Shown: positions 39,399 through 48,337 of the stretch, in pieces
How positions within the stretch are numbered: the first letter of the stretch is position 1
Layout of the letters: every line of letters starts with the position of its first letter
Source: Massilia sp. UMI-21
GTDB taxonomy: Bacteria > Pseudomonadota > Gammaproteobacteria > Burkholderiales > Burkholderiaceae_D
Direction: 5' to 3'
DNA: 64,000 nucleotides
Assembly: GCA_015277795.1 (NCBI GenBank)
Contig: CP063848.1
Coordinates: 744,001-808,000, forward strand
Position numbers and translations under genes: made by a program
Notes under the pieces: generated by a model
The model's database searches: none
Told to the model about the DNA's origin: nothing
What the model saw: the letters and a program-made list of their open reading frames with translations, nothing else

Positions 39399-41291
39399 CT
39401 AGCGTCCCTGCACCACCACCTGCCCGCGCAGGTCGCCCATCATGCGCTCGAGCGCCGGCCGCATCCGGCGGTAATCGTCGGGCGTGCAGGTGGCCGCCGT
39501 ATGCCGGAACTGCAGGCGGCGCTTGACCACCACCTCATTACCCTGGCGCGCATACTGCGCGCGGTAGTAGAACCTGCCGTCATCCACCACCAGCCCCTTG
39601 GGCAGCGCCAGCACGCGGGTGCGCGGCGGCAGCGCATAGCGCAGTTCGTCCTCGGCATCGATGGCGGGACAAACGAATTCCTGGCGCCGCTCCGGCTCGC
39701 GCCCCAGCCCGAACACCGCGTCGCCCATTCCGCCCCAGAAGTTATAGGTCGTGGCCAGCGCCACCGGCCCCGGCAGGCGGACAAAACCCTCGGTCGCGCC
39801 GGAGAAGGCCAGCGTGTAGTCGTCGCGCGGCGATGCCTTGTCCGGCGCATCGGCCTCGCCCGGCTCGAACAGGCCGTCGCCGGTCTGGCCGAGCCCGGCC
39901 AGCATGCGGCGTACAAAGCGCTCGCGCTCGGCTTGCGGCGTGCTGCGCACGGCATGCCGATAGGGTTCGGCGATGGCGCCGCCGCTGGTGCGCCGGAAGT
40001 GAAAGCGGCTGCTGCCGTCGCGGGCAATGTCGAAGCGCGTGGCTGTGCGACTGCGCGCCGCCTGCGACACCGGCGTGACCGCGAATCCGCCGGAATCGGC
40101 CAGCAGCACCGGTTTGCCCAGCAGGGCAGGCGGCAGGAAGCCGGCCGCGACCGTCCCGGCGGTGGGGTCGAGGAAGAGCTGCAACTGCGGCACGTAGACG
40201 ATCACGTGGTTCAGCACCCCCAGGGTGGGCACCGCCGGCAGGCGGTAGGCGTCGTCGCCATTCACCAGCCCGGCGCTCGACGCGATGCCCGCCGCCCCCA
40301 ACAGGGCCTGCAGCAGCGCGGCGTGGTCCTTGCAGTCGCCGTAGCGGTTGGCCAGCACGGACGGCGCCGGGTGCGGCACCACGCCGCCCGGGCCAAGGTA
40401 GACCGCCACGTAGCGGATGTTGCGCCGGACCCAGTCGGACAGCGCGGCTGCCTTCGCCTGCGGATCCGTCAGCCTCTGCGTGAGCCGGGCCGCGAGCTGC
40501 GCAATGGCCGCGTCGGGCGCTGCCGCAGCCGCCGCACGTGCGTGGTAGGCGCGGGCGAAGGCCGGGTAGTCCGCAAAGGTGGAGACCGCCAGGCGCCGGC
40601 CGTAGTCGAGGTAGCTCACCGCGCCTTGCTCGATGCGCGCGTCGTCGCCGTCCACGACACGCCAGGTATAACGGCGCCGGCCGGGCGCGCTGGCGCTGGC
40701 CTCCGGCACGAAGCCGACGGCATCGGCCTGCAGCGGCATCGAAGCGGGCAGGTCGTAGCTCAGCCGGAAATCCTGGTGGCGGTGGGGCTGGCCCACAGTA
40801 AGATCTTCGAACTGCCCGGGAAACAGCGGCGTATGGCGCCGGATCGTATAGCGCAGGGTGAGCGTGTCGCCGGGTTGCACGCCCGGGAAGATCACGACTT
40901 TCAGGCGCGTGTCCTGGAACATGGGAGCGTCCGCGGACGCGGCCTCGTGCTGCTCGCGGATCTGCTGCGGACCGACCGCCACCCGGCGCCCGTCCGGCTT
41001 GAGTGTCCATGCCTCGATGCTCACTACCCGGTCGAGCGAGCCGTTGAAGGGGATGCCTTGTTCGGCATGCTGCTCGACGGCGGCCGCGCTGCCGATCTTC
41101 TTGACCAGTTCGACATCGAGGGTGTACGCGCCATCGGCATCGACCGTGAAATACTGCCAATGGCGTTCGATGACGACGCCATCATCCGTGCCGCCCTCGG
41201 CTGCCGCCGGCCGGCAGCACGCGAACAGCAAGGTCAGCAAGGTCAGCAAGATCGGCAAGCGCGCCAGATGCGGCGCAAGTCGGAAGGGCAT
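39399..41291 (-). CDS. Exported DUF3857 / transglutaminase-like protein
   Basis: A 630-residue envelope protein of unknown function. The N-terminal signal ends near LLFACCRPAAAEG; the LFAC could also be a lipobox. A DUF3857 beta-domain (about residues 35-255) is followed by a transglutaminase-like papain-fold domain. That domain has a visible triad: Cys in NRYGDCKDHAALLQ, His in GVLNHVIVYV and Asp in QLFLDPTAG. The C-terminal part (about 430-630) is beta-rich and unassigned. An intact triad suggests activity as a peptidase or amidase, but no substrate is known. Convergent with pth and divergent from the patatin-like gene. Confidence 0.82.
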   Translation of the reverse strand: MPFRLAPHLARLPILLTLLTLLFACCRPAAAEGGTDDGVVIERHWQYFTVDADGAYTLDVELVKKIGSAAAVEQHAEQGIPFNGSLDRVVSIEAWTLKPDGRRVAVGPQQIREQHEAASADAPMFQDTRLKVVIFPGVQPGDTLTLRYTIRRHTPLFPGQFEDLTVGQPHRHQDFRLSYDLPASMPLQADAVGFVPEASASAPGRRRYTWRVVDGDDARIEQGAVSYLDYGRRLAVSTFADYPAFARAYHARAAAAAAPDAAIAQLAARLTQRLTDPQAKAAALSDWVRRNIRYVAVYLGPGGVVPHPAPSVLANRYGDCKDHAALLQALLGAAGIASSAGLVNGDDAYRLPAVPTLGVLNHVIVYVPQLQLFLDPTAGTVAAGFLPPALLGKPVLLADSGGFAVTPVSQAARSRTATRFDIARDGSSRFHFRRTSGGAIAEPYRHAVRSTPQAERERFVRRMLAGLGQTGDGLFEPGEADAPDKASPRDDYTLAFSGATEGFVRLPGPVALATTYNFWGGMGDAVFGLGREPERRQEFVCPAIDAEDELRYALPPRTRVLALPKGLVVDDGRFYYRAQYARQGNEVVVKRRLQFRHTAATCTPDDYRRMRPALERMMGDLRGQVVVQGR

Positions 41292-41388
41292 GGCGGGCTC
41301 CGCGAAAGCGACCGACCCATGTTACGCAGCAGCCTGGTGCCTCCCTTGAGCCTGCGCAAGCCCGCTCTTCCTGCGATAATTTTGCCCC

Positions 41389-42495
41389 ATGAAGGCAATC
41401 ACATTCCACGCCGGGCCGCTGGCCCTGGCCCAGATCGGCGCGCAGGGCCTGCGCGCGCAGGACATCGGCGTCGTGCCGGCCGCGGCCGGCGGCCCCAAGG
41501 GGCTGATCTTCCAGGCGCTCGACGCGTGGATGTTCGGCGAATGGCTGCCGGGCGCGCCGCGCGAGCGCGTGCTCATCGGTTCCTCGATCGGCGCCTGGCG
41601 CATGGCCGCCGCCTGCCAGCGCGACCCGGCCAAGGCTTTCGCGCGCCTGGGCGAGCTGTACGCGGGCCAGCGCTACACCAGTCGTAAGCCGACCCCGCAC
41701 GAGATCGACAAGGTGGTGCAGGGCCTGCTGGGAGAATTCGTGCGCGGCCACGAGGACGATATCGTCAGCCATCCCCACCATCGCCTGCACCTGCTGGCGG
41801 TGCGCGGCAAGGGCGGCCTCGCCGCACCCTGTCATCCGCGCGCCGAGCTGCGCGGTTTCGCGACGGCGGCGCTGCACAACGCCTGCTCGCGTGCCTGGCT
41901 CGGACGCATGATGGAGCGGGTCGTGATCGGCGACGCGCGCGCCCAGGCGCCCTGGCTGCGCGAGCGCTTCGACGCCTTCACCACCCATTTTTCATCGCTC
42001 ACGCGCCAGAACCTCGCGGCCAGCCTGCTGGCCTCGGGCACGCTGCCGCTCATCATGAAGCCGGTCACCGGCATCGCCGACCTGCCACCCGGCAGCTACT
42101 GGGACGGCGGCATCATCGACTACCACCTGGCCTTGCCCTACTCGAAGGCGGCGGCAGGGGGAACAGATGCGACCAAGGGCGACCTGGTGCTGTACCCGCA
42201 CTTCACCCAGCACATCGTGCCGGGCTGGCTCGACAAGGGCTTCCCGTGGCGCCGCGCGGCGCGCGCCCACCGCGGCTGGCTGGACAATGTGCTGATCGTC
42301 GCGCCATCGGACGAATTCCTGCGCACCCTGCCGCGCGGCAAGCTGCCGGACCGGGCGGACTTCAAGTTCTACGGGCTCGACCATGATGAGCGCATCCGCA
42401 ACTGGACGCGCGCGATGGGGGAAGGGGAGCGGTTGCGGGATGAGCTGGCGGAATTCGTAGCGAGGCCCGATCTGGCGCTGATTAAGCCGATCTAA
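41389..42495 (+). CDS. Patatin-like phospholipase family protein
   Basis: A 368-residue soluble protein with the patatin Ser-Asp dyad. The glycine-rich oxyanion stretch is AAAGGPKGL (31-39), the nucleophile elbow GSSIG holds Ser66, and the DGG motif holds Asp239. It should hydrolyse acyl esters of lipids. No signal peptide or membrane segment is seen, so it is likely cytoplasmic. The region between the two motifs is rich in His and Arg. The gene stands alone between the DUF3857 gene and the PAAR cassette. Confidence 0.85.
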   Translation: MKAITFHAGPLALAQIGAQGLRAQDIGVVPAAAGGPKGLIFQALDAWMFGEWLPGAPRERVLIGSSIGAWRMAAACQRDPAKAFARLGELYAGQRYTSRKPTPHEIDKVVQGLLGEFVRGHEDDIVSHPHHRLHLLAVRGKGGLAAPCHPRAELRGFATAALHNACSRAWLGRMMERVVIGDARAQAPWLRERFDAFTTHFSSLTRQNLAASLLASGTLPLIMKPVTGIADLPPGSYWDGGIIDYHLALPYSKAAAGGTDATKGDLVLYPHFTQHIVPGWLDKGFPWRRAARAHRGWLDNVLIVAPSDEFLRTLPRGKLPDRADFKFYGLDHDERIRNWTRAMGEGERLRDELAEFVARPDLALIKPI

Positions 42496-42522
42496 ACGGT
42501 GTTCACGCCCCGAAGGGGATCC

Positions 42523-42972
42523 TTACTCTTTCCACTCTCTAACAATCTGAGCAAGGTCCTCACGCGTCATCTTGCGGGCCTTAAGTATTCGAACCAGGTC
42601 GTCCTTGCTGACAGGCGTGTTCGCCATCAGAAAAGGAAGGTCGTCGCGTTGTACCGGGTGTCCCCAGATCGGATCGATCAGATTCGGTTTGTCAGAAACA
42701 ATCTGTTCTGCTGCGAACTCCGATTTGATGTTGAGGTACACGATGTAGCGCGTGAATCCTTCCGGAAATTCACGGTCTTTGTACAGAGCTGTCCCCACGG
42801 GTAGCACATGGAAATCTTGTGATTTGCCTTCCGCGTCAAGCAAAAGGGGTTCTTGCAATTTCAGGTAGGTCGTCTTCGACATTGCGATAACTCCAAATTT
42901 TTGAAAAAGAATCCCGCACAAGAAGGCGGCCGCAATCAGGGCGGTGACGGCAAGAGCATTCCGGGTATTCAT
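42523..42972 (-). CDS. Membrane-anchored small protein, candidate immunity protein
   Basis: A 149-residue protein with one N-terminal membrane span (about residues 7-25) and a soluble domain predicted outside the cytoplasm. The C-terminal 45 residues are helical and charged (VSKDDLVRILKARKMTREDLAQIVREWK). No family is recognised. It overlaps the end of the Cys/His protein gene by 4 bp (ATGA) and is last in the PAAR-effector cassette, which is where immunity genes usually are. A periplasm-facing domain would suit protection against a cell-wall or periplasmic toxin. The function is inferred from context only. Confidence 0.6.
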   Translation of the reverse strand: MNTRNALAVTALIAAAFLCGILFQKFGVIAMSKTTYLKLQEPLLLDAEGKSQDFHVLPVGTALYKDREFPEGFTRYIVYLNIKSEFAAEQIVSDKPNLIDPIWGHPVQRDDLPFLMANTPVSKDDLVRILKARKMTREDLAQIVREWKE

Positions 42973-43643
42973 CGACTCTTCCCGTACTTGTTGATTTTCT
43001 TGGCCTTCTTCGCGGAGGGACTCTCCAGCATCGCCTGGAGGTCTGCCGGCATAAAGATGTGTTTAGGCCATCCTCTCGCAGTGACCGCTGCCTTTTCCAT
43101 CATGCCCAGTCCGAGTCCTTTTTGGAAGACTGACCAGCCTCTGTCGATATCGGGAAATATCGTTTTGATGGCGTCGACGCTCAATGTTGTGCAGTTTGGC
43201 CCGAGCGCATAATAGTCCTCGATCCGCAATTTGATCTTGGTCCGGTCTTCAGATATCGGCTTTTTCCCCGACGTCTTTCGCTCAAAGAACTGCAGAATTC
43301 TTGTTGCGTTTTCTTCCGTGGTTTCGTAGACGAAACCAGTCGTCACCCGGCCAGTACTATTTTCTTCCGCAATATATGCGTTGAAATTATTCCAGACTTT
43401 TAGAATCCCTTCACCCTCTGAATCCCCCAAGCCCCAGGTGCGTCCGTACCGCCCATAATCGAATACTTTATCAACGTCTGCAGTAGTGACACGAAGCGCT
43501 GTATGGCCGTAGGGGTGATTACGGTAGGGGCCGCCCACCAAGAATTCGACTGATGCTAACCGCACCTGGATGCGTGTGAGCTGGTTTGTCGTAGCTCGCA
43601 CCCCTTGCTGTGCCGTCTTTACCGGGACGCTTAGCGCTGGCAT
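42969..43643 (-). CDS. Putative T6SS effector with Cys/His (permuted papain-like) motif
   Basis: A 224-residue protein with no signal peptide. Two motifs stand out: His47 in NHPYGHTALRV and Cys151 in YALGPNCTTLSVDAIK, with DYGRYG (62-67) between. A His preceding a Cys in an NCTT context is the order found in permuted NlpC/P60-like and DUF4105-like hydrolases, so a cell-wall amidase or related peptidase is plausible. The ending is Lys-rich (AKKAKKINKYGKSR). It overlaps the PAAR gene by 13 bp and the small membrane protein by 4 bp, giving a tight three-gene unit. Toxin status is inferred. Confidence 0.6.
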   Translation of the reverse strand: MPALSVPVKTAQQGVRATTNQLTRIQVRLASVEFLVGGPYRNHPYGHTALRVTTADVDKVFDYGRYGRTWGLGDSEGEGILKVWNNFNAYIAEENSTGRVTTGFVYETTEENATRILQFFERKTSGKKPISEDRTKIKLRIEDYYALGPNCTTLSVDAIKTIFPDIDRGWSVFQKGLGLGMMEKAAVTARGWPKHIFMPADLQAMLESPSAKKAKKINKYGKSR

Positions 43644-44131
43644 GACTCGACGCCCATCGAATAGCCCAGTTCAGGAAAATTGACTGTGCATAGCCCCGCT
43701 TTGATCTGCTCGACGCGAGCAAACCCGTTCTCGTCGAGTTGTCCGGAGAACTGGGCGCCTCCCGGATCGATGACCACATAGGGCTGATGAGGAATCGGTT
43801 GATCGTTCCCATCTGATAACTGGAACTCGATCCAGTGATCTTCGTTGAGTAGCTCCGCTGTGTCCGGCATAAAAGCGATCCCTGCATCTGCAGCAGGCGG
43901 CACCTGGGCAGCGCTGGCCGGCGCATGGCCATCTCCGTGATAGTCATTATTCTGGGAGAGGCAAGTGCATCCGCCCGAAGTGCGTGCGCCATGAAGCGCC
44001 ATGGCCGCACCATCGATGATTTCCGTAATATTGCCGTCCACGATGACACAGTTTTTTCTGCAGGTGATCCTGTCGCCCTGGCGGGCGATGCCTCGGCCAT
44101 TCACGTCGGAAAAGGGTGACCCAGTTACCAC
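43631..44131 (-). CDS. PAAR-domain protein with C-terminal beta extension
   Basis: PAAR proteins cap the T6SS VgrG spike and carry effectors. The GTG at 44131 gives VVTGSPFSDVNGRGIARQGDRITCRKNCVIVDGN, clearly PAAR. However, the same frame continues upstream to encode GSICVGDKTSCGGT (44132-44173), which is also PAAR sequence, so the true start is earlier. No ATG, GTG or TTG precedes it before a TAG near 44198; CTG at 44176 is a candidate. The C-terminal half (about residues 90-165) is a transthyretin-like extension seen on PAAR/VgrG adaptors. No other T6SS gene is in the window. Confidence 0.8.
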   Translation of the reverse strand: MVTGSPFSDVNGRGIARQGDRITCRKNCVIVDGNITEIIDGAAMALHGARTSGGCTCLSQNNDYHGDGHAPASAAQVPPAADAGIAFMPDTAELLNEDHWIEFQLSDGNDQPIPHQPYVVIDPGGAQFSGQLDENGFARVEQIKAGLCTVNFPELGYSMGVESCQR

Positions 44132-44176
44132 TGTGCCGCCGCACGAAGTCTTATCCCCTACGCAAATACTTCCCAG

Positions 44177-44509
44177 GATAGAGAACAGTTCAAACCTAGT
44201 GATCTAGATAGATGGCTTGGAAGAAAATTCTACAAAAGCGTACTCTGCTCTTGAGGCACAAGCACAGCCTTGACACTGAGCAAGGAAGGTAGATTGCGAT
44301 GCGCGGCAATGGCGGGGGAGGCAGCACAGCAGCACCCCGGCGCTGAACTGCACGCCTTCGCGGTGACGCTGCAAAATGCGCGTTCGTTCGTTGCGAAACC
44401 CGCCGCGCACGCCGTTTTTTTCAGCAACCCAAGGCGTCCCCGGTTACAATGTGGGGTTTTGGAGCCGGGCTTCCTTCCGCTCCGCATCTATACGAGAGAA
44501 AGAGTTCCC
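44177..44509. other. Spacer between PAAR cassette and ychF
   Basis: About 330 bp with no supported gene. The first 90 bp are A+T-rich like the PAAR cassette. The rest regains the host composition. Near the end, TACAAT at 44446-44451 is a plausible ychF -10 box with GAGAAAGAG before the ychF ATG as ribosome binding site. Confidence 0.4.
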
Positions 44510-45601
44510 ATGAGCCTCCAATGCGGCATCGTCGGCCTGCCGAACGTCGGCAAGTCCACCCTGTTCAACGCCCTCACCAAGGCCGGCATCCCGGCCGAGA
44601 ACTACCCGTTCTGCACCATCGAGCCGAACGTCGGCGTGGTCGAGGTGCCGGATCCGCGCATGCAGGCGCTGGCTGACATCGTCAAGCCGGAACGCGTCGT
44701 GCCGGCCATTGTCGAATTCGTCGACATCGCGGGCCTGGTGGCCGGCGCCTCGAAGGGCGAGGGCCTGGGCAACCAGTTCCTGTCGCACATCCGCGAGACC
44801 GATGCGATCGTCAACGTGGTGCGCTGCTTCGAAGACGACAACGTGATCCACGTGGCCGGCAAGGTCAGCCCGATCGACGACATCGAAGTCATCCAGACCG
44901 AACTGGCGCTGGCCGACCTGGGCGCCGTCGAGAAAGCGATTCACCGCGAGAACAAGAAGGCGCGCTCGGGCGACAAGGATGCCGCCAAGCTGGTGGCAAT
45001 CTGCGAACGCATGCTGCCGCACCTGAACGAAGGCCAGCCGGTCCGCACCCTGGGCCTGGATGCCGACGAGATGGCCTTGATCCGCGAACTGCACCTGATC
45101 ACCGCCAAGCCCGCGATGTACGTCGCCAACGTGTCGGACACCGGGTTCACCGACAATCCGCTGCTGGACAAGCTGACCGAGTTCGCGAAGAAGCAGAATG
45201 CGCCGATCGTGGCCATCTCCGCCGCGATCGAATCGGAAATCGCCGAGATGGACGACGCCGACAAGAAGGACTTCCTGGCCGACATGGGCATGGAAGAGCC
45301 AGGCCTGGACCGCCTGATCCGCGCCGCCTACAAACTGCTCGGCCTGCAGACCTATTTCACCGCCGGCGTCAAGGAAGTGCGCGCCTGGACCGTGAAGGTC
45401 GGCGCCACCGCGCCGCAAGCCGCGGGCGTGATCCACACCGACTTCGAGCGCGGCTTCATCCGTGCCCAGACCATTTCCTACGACGACTACATTACCTACA
45501 AGGGTGAAGCGGGCGCCAAGGAAGCGGGCAAGATGCGTGCTGAGGGCAAGGAGTACATCGTCAAGGATGGGGATGTGCTGAACTTCCTGTTCAACGTCTA
45601 A
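44510..45601 (+). CDS. ychF: Redox-regulated ribosome-associated ATPase YchF (OLA1)
   Basis: An Obg-family P-loop NTPase that prefers ATP and acts in translation and stress responses. 363 residues, exactly the usual length. G1 [15 protein letters not shown]3 [20 protein letters not shown] and a degenerate G4 (YVANVSD) that explains ATP preference; a TGS domain forms the end ([27 protein letters not shown]). The start at 44510 gives [16 protein letters not shown]. It is intact, so the neighbouring integrative element inserted downstream of it. Confidence 0.96.
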   Translation: MSLQCGIVGLPNVGKSTLFNALTKAGIPAENYPFCTIEPNVGVVEVPDPRMQALADIVKPERVVPAIVEFVDIAGLVAGASKGEGLGNQFLSHIRETDAIVNVVRCFEDDNVIHVAGKVSPIDDIEVIQTELALADLGAVEKAIHRENKKARSGDKDAAKLVAICERMLPHLNEGQPVRTLGLDADEMALIRELHLITAKPAMYVANVSDTGFTDNPLLDKLTEFAKKQNAPIVAISAAIESEIAEMDDADKKDFLADMGMEEPGLDRLIRAAYKLLGLQTYFTAGVKEVRAWTVKVGATAPQAAGVIHTDFERGFIRAQTISYDDYITYKGEAGAKEAGKMRAEGKEYIVKDGDVLNFLFNV

Positions 45602-45642
45602 GCATGAGGTTGGAATCCAACGGATTCCAATGGACAACGAGG

Positions 45643-45674
45643 GCCCCGGCTTTACTCTAGAGCCGGGGCTTTTT
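45643..45674 (+). terminator. Intrinsic terminator after ychF
   Basis: Stem GCCCCGGCT / AGCCGGGGC with a 9-nt loop, followed by TTTTT. It marks the last clearly chromosomal feature before the integrative element. Confidence 0.88.
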
Positions 45675-45718
45675 CTATCCATGATTGTCCGGCTGAGATC
45701 GTTGCCATCCTGCCACAT

Positions 45719-45771
45719 ACCGGGTACGATGCCGGGTACGTACTTAGAGTCCCGAAAATTAAAACCGGGTA
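45719..45771 (+). repeat. Three CCGGGTA direct repeats upstream of the integrase
   Basis: CCGGGTA occurs at 45720-45726, 45732-45738 and 45765-45771, within 75 bp of the integrase start. Such clustered short repeats are typical of integrase arm-site or regulator binding regions beside att. Confidence 0.4.
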
Positions 45772-45792
45772 TAGGTGCGATCATGAGGTAAC

Positions 45793-47037
45793 GTGCTAAC
45801 CGATACTCAATGTCGCAATGCGAAGCCAAAAGACAAGCCTTACAAGCTGACAGATGGTAAAGGGCTTTACTTGGAAGTAAAGCCAAACGGCGTCAAGGCC
45901 TGGCGCTACCGTTTTGAGCTCCGCGAGGATGGGTCTGTCAAGGAAAGCGTTTTTGCAGTTGGCGATTATGTAGTCGCTCCTCGGGGTGAAACCCTGGAAG
46001 AGGCACAAGCGCGACGTGCTGGTCGATGTTTTACGCTGGCCGAGGCAAGGGAAGAACGCGTTAAGTGCCGTGCACTCGTTAAACAAGGCATCAATCCAGC
46101 CCACAAGCGTCAACTGGAGCGCATCAAGCGAGAACAGGAGAGTGCTACCACGTTCGAGGCTGTTGCCAAGGAATGGGTAGCGCTGAAGGACTGGGCAGAC
46201 ACGACAAAAGTGCGTCGCCTCGATATGCTGGCGCGTGTGGTGTTTCCGAAAATCGGGGCGTTACCGGTCAAGAGCATCACGCCTGCGCATATCCTTGATG
46301 TGCTGAGCAGTACAGCTAAGAACAACGGCTTGACCGTAGCTGCGGAAGCAAAGCGAACAATGTCCAGCGTGTTCGAGCTTGCCATATCCACCCTGCGCGC
46401 TGATGCCGATCCAGTCCACCCGGTTCGTAAGGCGCTACCAGCCAACAAGACTCAGCACAAGCGGCCACTTAATAGAGAAGAAGTTGGCAAACTATTACGC
46501 GACGTAGACGGCCATGGAGGACGGCACGAGACCATCACTGCGTTCCGTCTCATGTGGATGACTTTATGTAGGCCAAGTGAAGCGGTGGAAGCAAGATGGG
46601 CCGAGTTCGACCTTGACTCAGCAATCTGGCGTATCCCAGCGGAACGGATGAAGAAGCGGAAGGAGCACGCCGTGCCGTTGCCCAACCAAGCTGTCGCTAT
46701 GCTGCGTGCCTTGCATGGCATTACCGGTCATCGAGAACATTTGTTCCCGCATCGGGATGACAGGCAAAAGCCAATGGTGAGTGCGTCGTTTAGACAGATG
46801 CTAAACGCACTGGGTTGGGGTGGTAAATACAGTCCACACGCCACTCGGACAACCGGAAGTACGCGACTAAACGAAATGGGATTCGCGTCAGACTGGATTG
46901 AGCGTCAGTTAGCGCATGCTGAGCCAAACACCGTGCGCCGTACATACAATCATGCGGAATACTTCGCAGCTCGTGCCGAAATGATGCAGAAATGGGCTGA
47001 CATGTTAGATGAGTGGAAAGTTAGTAAATCAACTTGA
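45793..47037 (+). CDS. P4-type tyrosine recombinase / integrase
   Basis: Catalyses site-specific integration and excision of the element. 414 residues: N-terminal DUF4102 arm-binding domain (DGKGLYLEVKPNGVKAWRYRF), core-binding domain (about 120-215) and catalytic domain. The catalytic residues are Arg260 (LCRPSEAVEARW), His349-x-x-Arg352 (HATRTTGSTRLNEMG), His375 (LAHAEP) and Tyr385 (RRTYNHAEY), so it looks active. The GTG at 45793 is used because the ATG at 45783 meets a stop at once. Codon use is less GC-rich than in the core genes. Confidence 0.93.
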   Translation: MLTDTQCRNAKPKDKPYKLTDGKGLYLEVKPNGVKAWRYRFELREDGSVKESVFAVGDYVVAPRGETLEEAQARRAGRCFTLAEAREERVKCRALVKQGINPAHKRQLERIKREQESATTFEAVAKEWVALKDWADTTKVRRLDMLARVVFPKIGALPVKSITPAHILDVLSSTAKNNGLTVAAEAKRTMSSVFELAISTLRADADPVHPVRKALPANKTQHKRPLNREEVGKLLRDVDGHGGRHETITAFRLMWMTLCRPSEAVEARWAEFDLDSAIWRIPAERMKKRKEHAVPLPNQAVAMLRALHGITGHREHLFPHRDDRQKPMVSASFRQMLNALGWGGKYSPHATRTTGSTRLNEMGFASDWIERQLAHAEPNTVRRTYNHAEYFAARAEMMQKWADMLDEWKVSKST

Positions 47038-47068
47038 AATTTCTGGTAAGAGAGGCGGTGGCGCCGCA

Positions 47069-47986
47069 ATGGGAAAATTATTCAAACTAAAACAGTGGTT
47101 AACACTGCCGCAGACTGCCCAACACCTAACGATAATTTGCGGCGAACAGGTAACAGAGGCCGATGTGCTTCAATTGGCACTTGATCGAAAACTACGAATT
47201 TCGGTCTATTTTTTGAATCACGCCAAAGCTCGAGCAGGCACTGTCGTTCAATATACTAGGGCTGAGCTAGAGCGTGCGGTGGAATCCGGATTACTTCCTC
47301 AGGACTTAACCTGGGAAACCTGGAGCGACGGGAAGATGCAGTTGTTTGCTGGCGATTTTTTTGCTGAACAACTGCAAAAGTCGTTGCTTTTGCTGGCATC
47401 CATTCCGCTTGGAGAAGACCGCTATTTGACATTGGACAACTTTTCCATGCCGATTCATGGTGTGTGGGACCTTCCTATGCTTGGTAACGAGTGCATGAGT
47501 ATCCAACAGGAGCTTCAAAATCGAACTGATGGGCATACTGTAAAGATCAAGTGTCATGATGGCGTATTTTTAGAAAGCATAGACGGGAAAATTGTTCAGC
47601 TCGTTGAAACAGAGGATGACGAAGAAGGAAATGCTCCACCAGCGAAGCCTCGCCCAGCAAGTAATCTTCCAAAAGACGGGATGCTTGTAGTTCGCACTGC
47701 TGTGCTTCAGGATTTCGAGCGGTTGCTCCTCGGTGAGGAGCCTGATACTGCCGAACGCGATGTTCCCGAAGACCGTAGTTATATGTCGGATAAGTTGGTT
47801 AGAACAATCCAAGCAGCGAAAAAGTTCTGGAGCAACGCTAGCAGAGGTGACCGGGATACACATCCCTCTAACTCTGCTGTAGCTAGCTGGCTTTCCCAGC
47901 ATGGTTTTTCTGAAACGCTTGCTGACAAGGTAGCGAGTGTCATCCGTCCAGAATGGGCTCCCTCCGGAAGGAAGCCTGAAAAATAG
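47069..47986 (+). CDS. Unknown island protein with HTH-like N-terminus
   Basis: A 305-residue protein of no assigned function that often follows integrases in islands of this sort. The first 50 residues (WLTLPQTAQHLTIICGEQVTEADVLQLALDR) look like a MerR/AlpA-type helix-turn-helix that picks a column of DNA. The middle is a beta-rich region, and a Pro/acidic linker (about 200-215) leads to a C-terminal helical segment (IQAAKKFWSNAS...VASWLSQHGF). The start at 47069 (MGKLFKLKQW) is preferred over one 20 codons earlier that overlaps the integrase end. Followed by a terminator. Confidence 0.7.
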   Translation: MGKLFKLKQWLTLPQTAQHLTIICGEQVTEADVLQLALDRKLRISVYFLNHAKARAGTVVQYTRAELERAVESGLLPQDLTWETWSDGKMQLFAGDFFAEQLQKSLLLLASIPLGEDRYLTLDNFSMPIHGVWDLPMLGNECMSIQQELQNRTDGHTVKIKCHDGVFLESIDGKIVQLVETEDDEEGNAPPAKPRPASNLPKDGMLVVRTAVLQDFERLLLGEEPDTAERDVPEDRSYMSDKLVRTIQAAKKFWSNASRGDRDTHPSNSAVASWLSQHGFSETLADKVASVIRPEWAPSGRKPEK

Positions 47987-48021
47987 AGATACTTGGAGCA
48001 CCCGTACTAGTGCAGGTTCCG

Positions 48022-48060
48022 AAGGGGGGCACCTTTAAAGGTGAACCCCTTTTTCTTTTT
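48022..48060 (+). terminator. Intrinsic terminator in the island
   Basis: Hairpin AAGGGG..CACCTTTAAAGGTG..CCCCTT with a long T-rich tail, 36 bp after the preceding stop codon. Confidence 0.7.
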
Positions 48061-48112
48061 TTTCAAGTACGGATGAGTCAGGATGCACCCATTCAAACAC
48101 ACACTGTAATGG

Positions 48113-48328
48113 ATGCACATGTACACACTTCCCGAAACCGGATTCCTTCGTCTTCCTCAAATTATTGGCGATTCTAAAGCTGTACCGCCCATTCCCGCGA
48201 TCATCCCAGTGAAGAAGTCGTGCTGGTGGGAAGGCGTGCGCACAGGCCGCTTTCCGAAACCAATTAAGTTCGGCCGCTGCACAATGTGGCGTGTTGAGGA
48301 TATTCGTGCCCTCATTGCATCTGTATAA
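48113..48328 (+). CDS. AlpA-family DNA-binding regulator
   Basis: A 71-residue MerR-like HTH protein. The motif LPETGFLRLPQIIG and the C-terminal WWEGVRTGRFPKPIKFG...MWRVEDIRALI are hallmarks of AlpA/phage excisionase-type regulators, which turn on integrase expression or act in excision. A second Met two codons on (48119) is an equal start. It precedes a second small HTH-like gene by 9 bp. Confidence 0.85.
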   Translation: MHMYTLPETGFLRLPQIIGDSKAVPPIPAIIPVKKSCWWEGVRTGRFPKPIKFGRCTMWRVEDIRALIASV

Positions 48329-48337
48329 GGACACGCC

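Noticed and set aside
39501..41687. 728-codon plus-strand frame opposite the DUF3857 gene
   Set aside because: Crosses the real start of the patatin-like gene and has no recognisable domain; the minus-strand frame has a transglutaminase triad.
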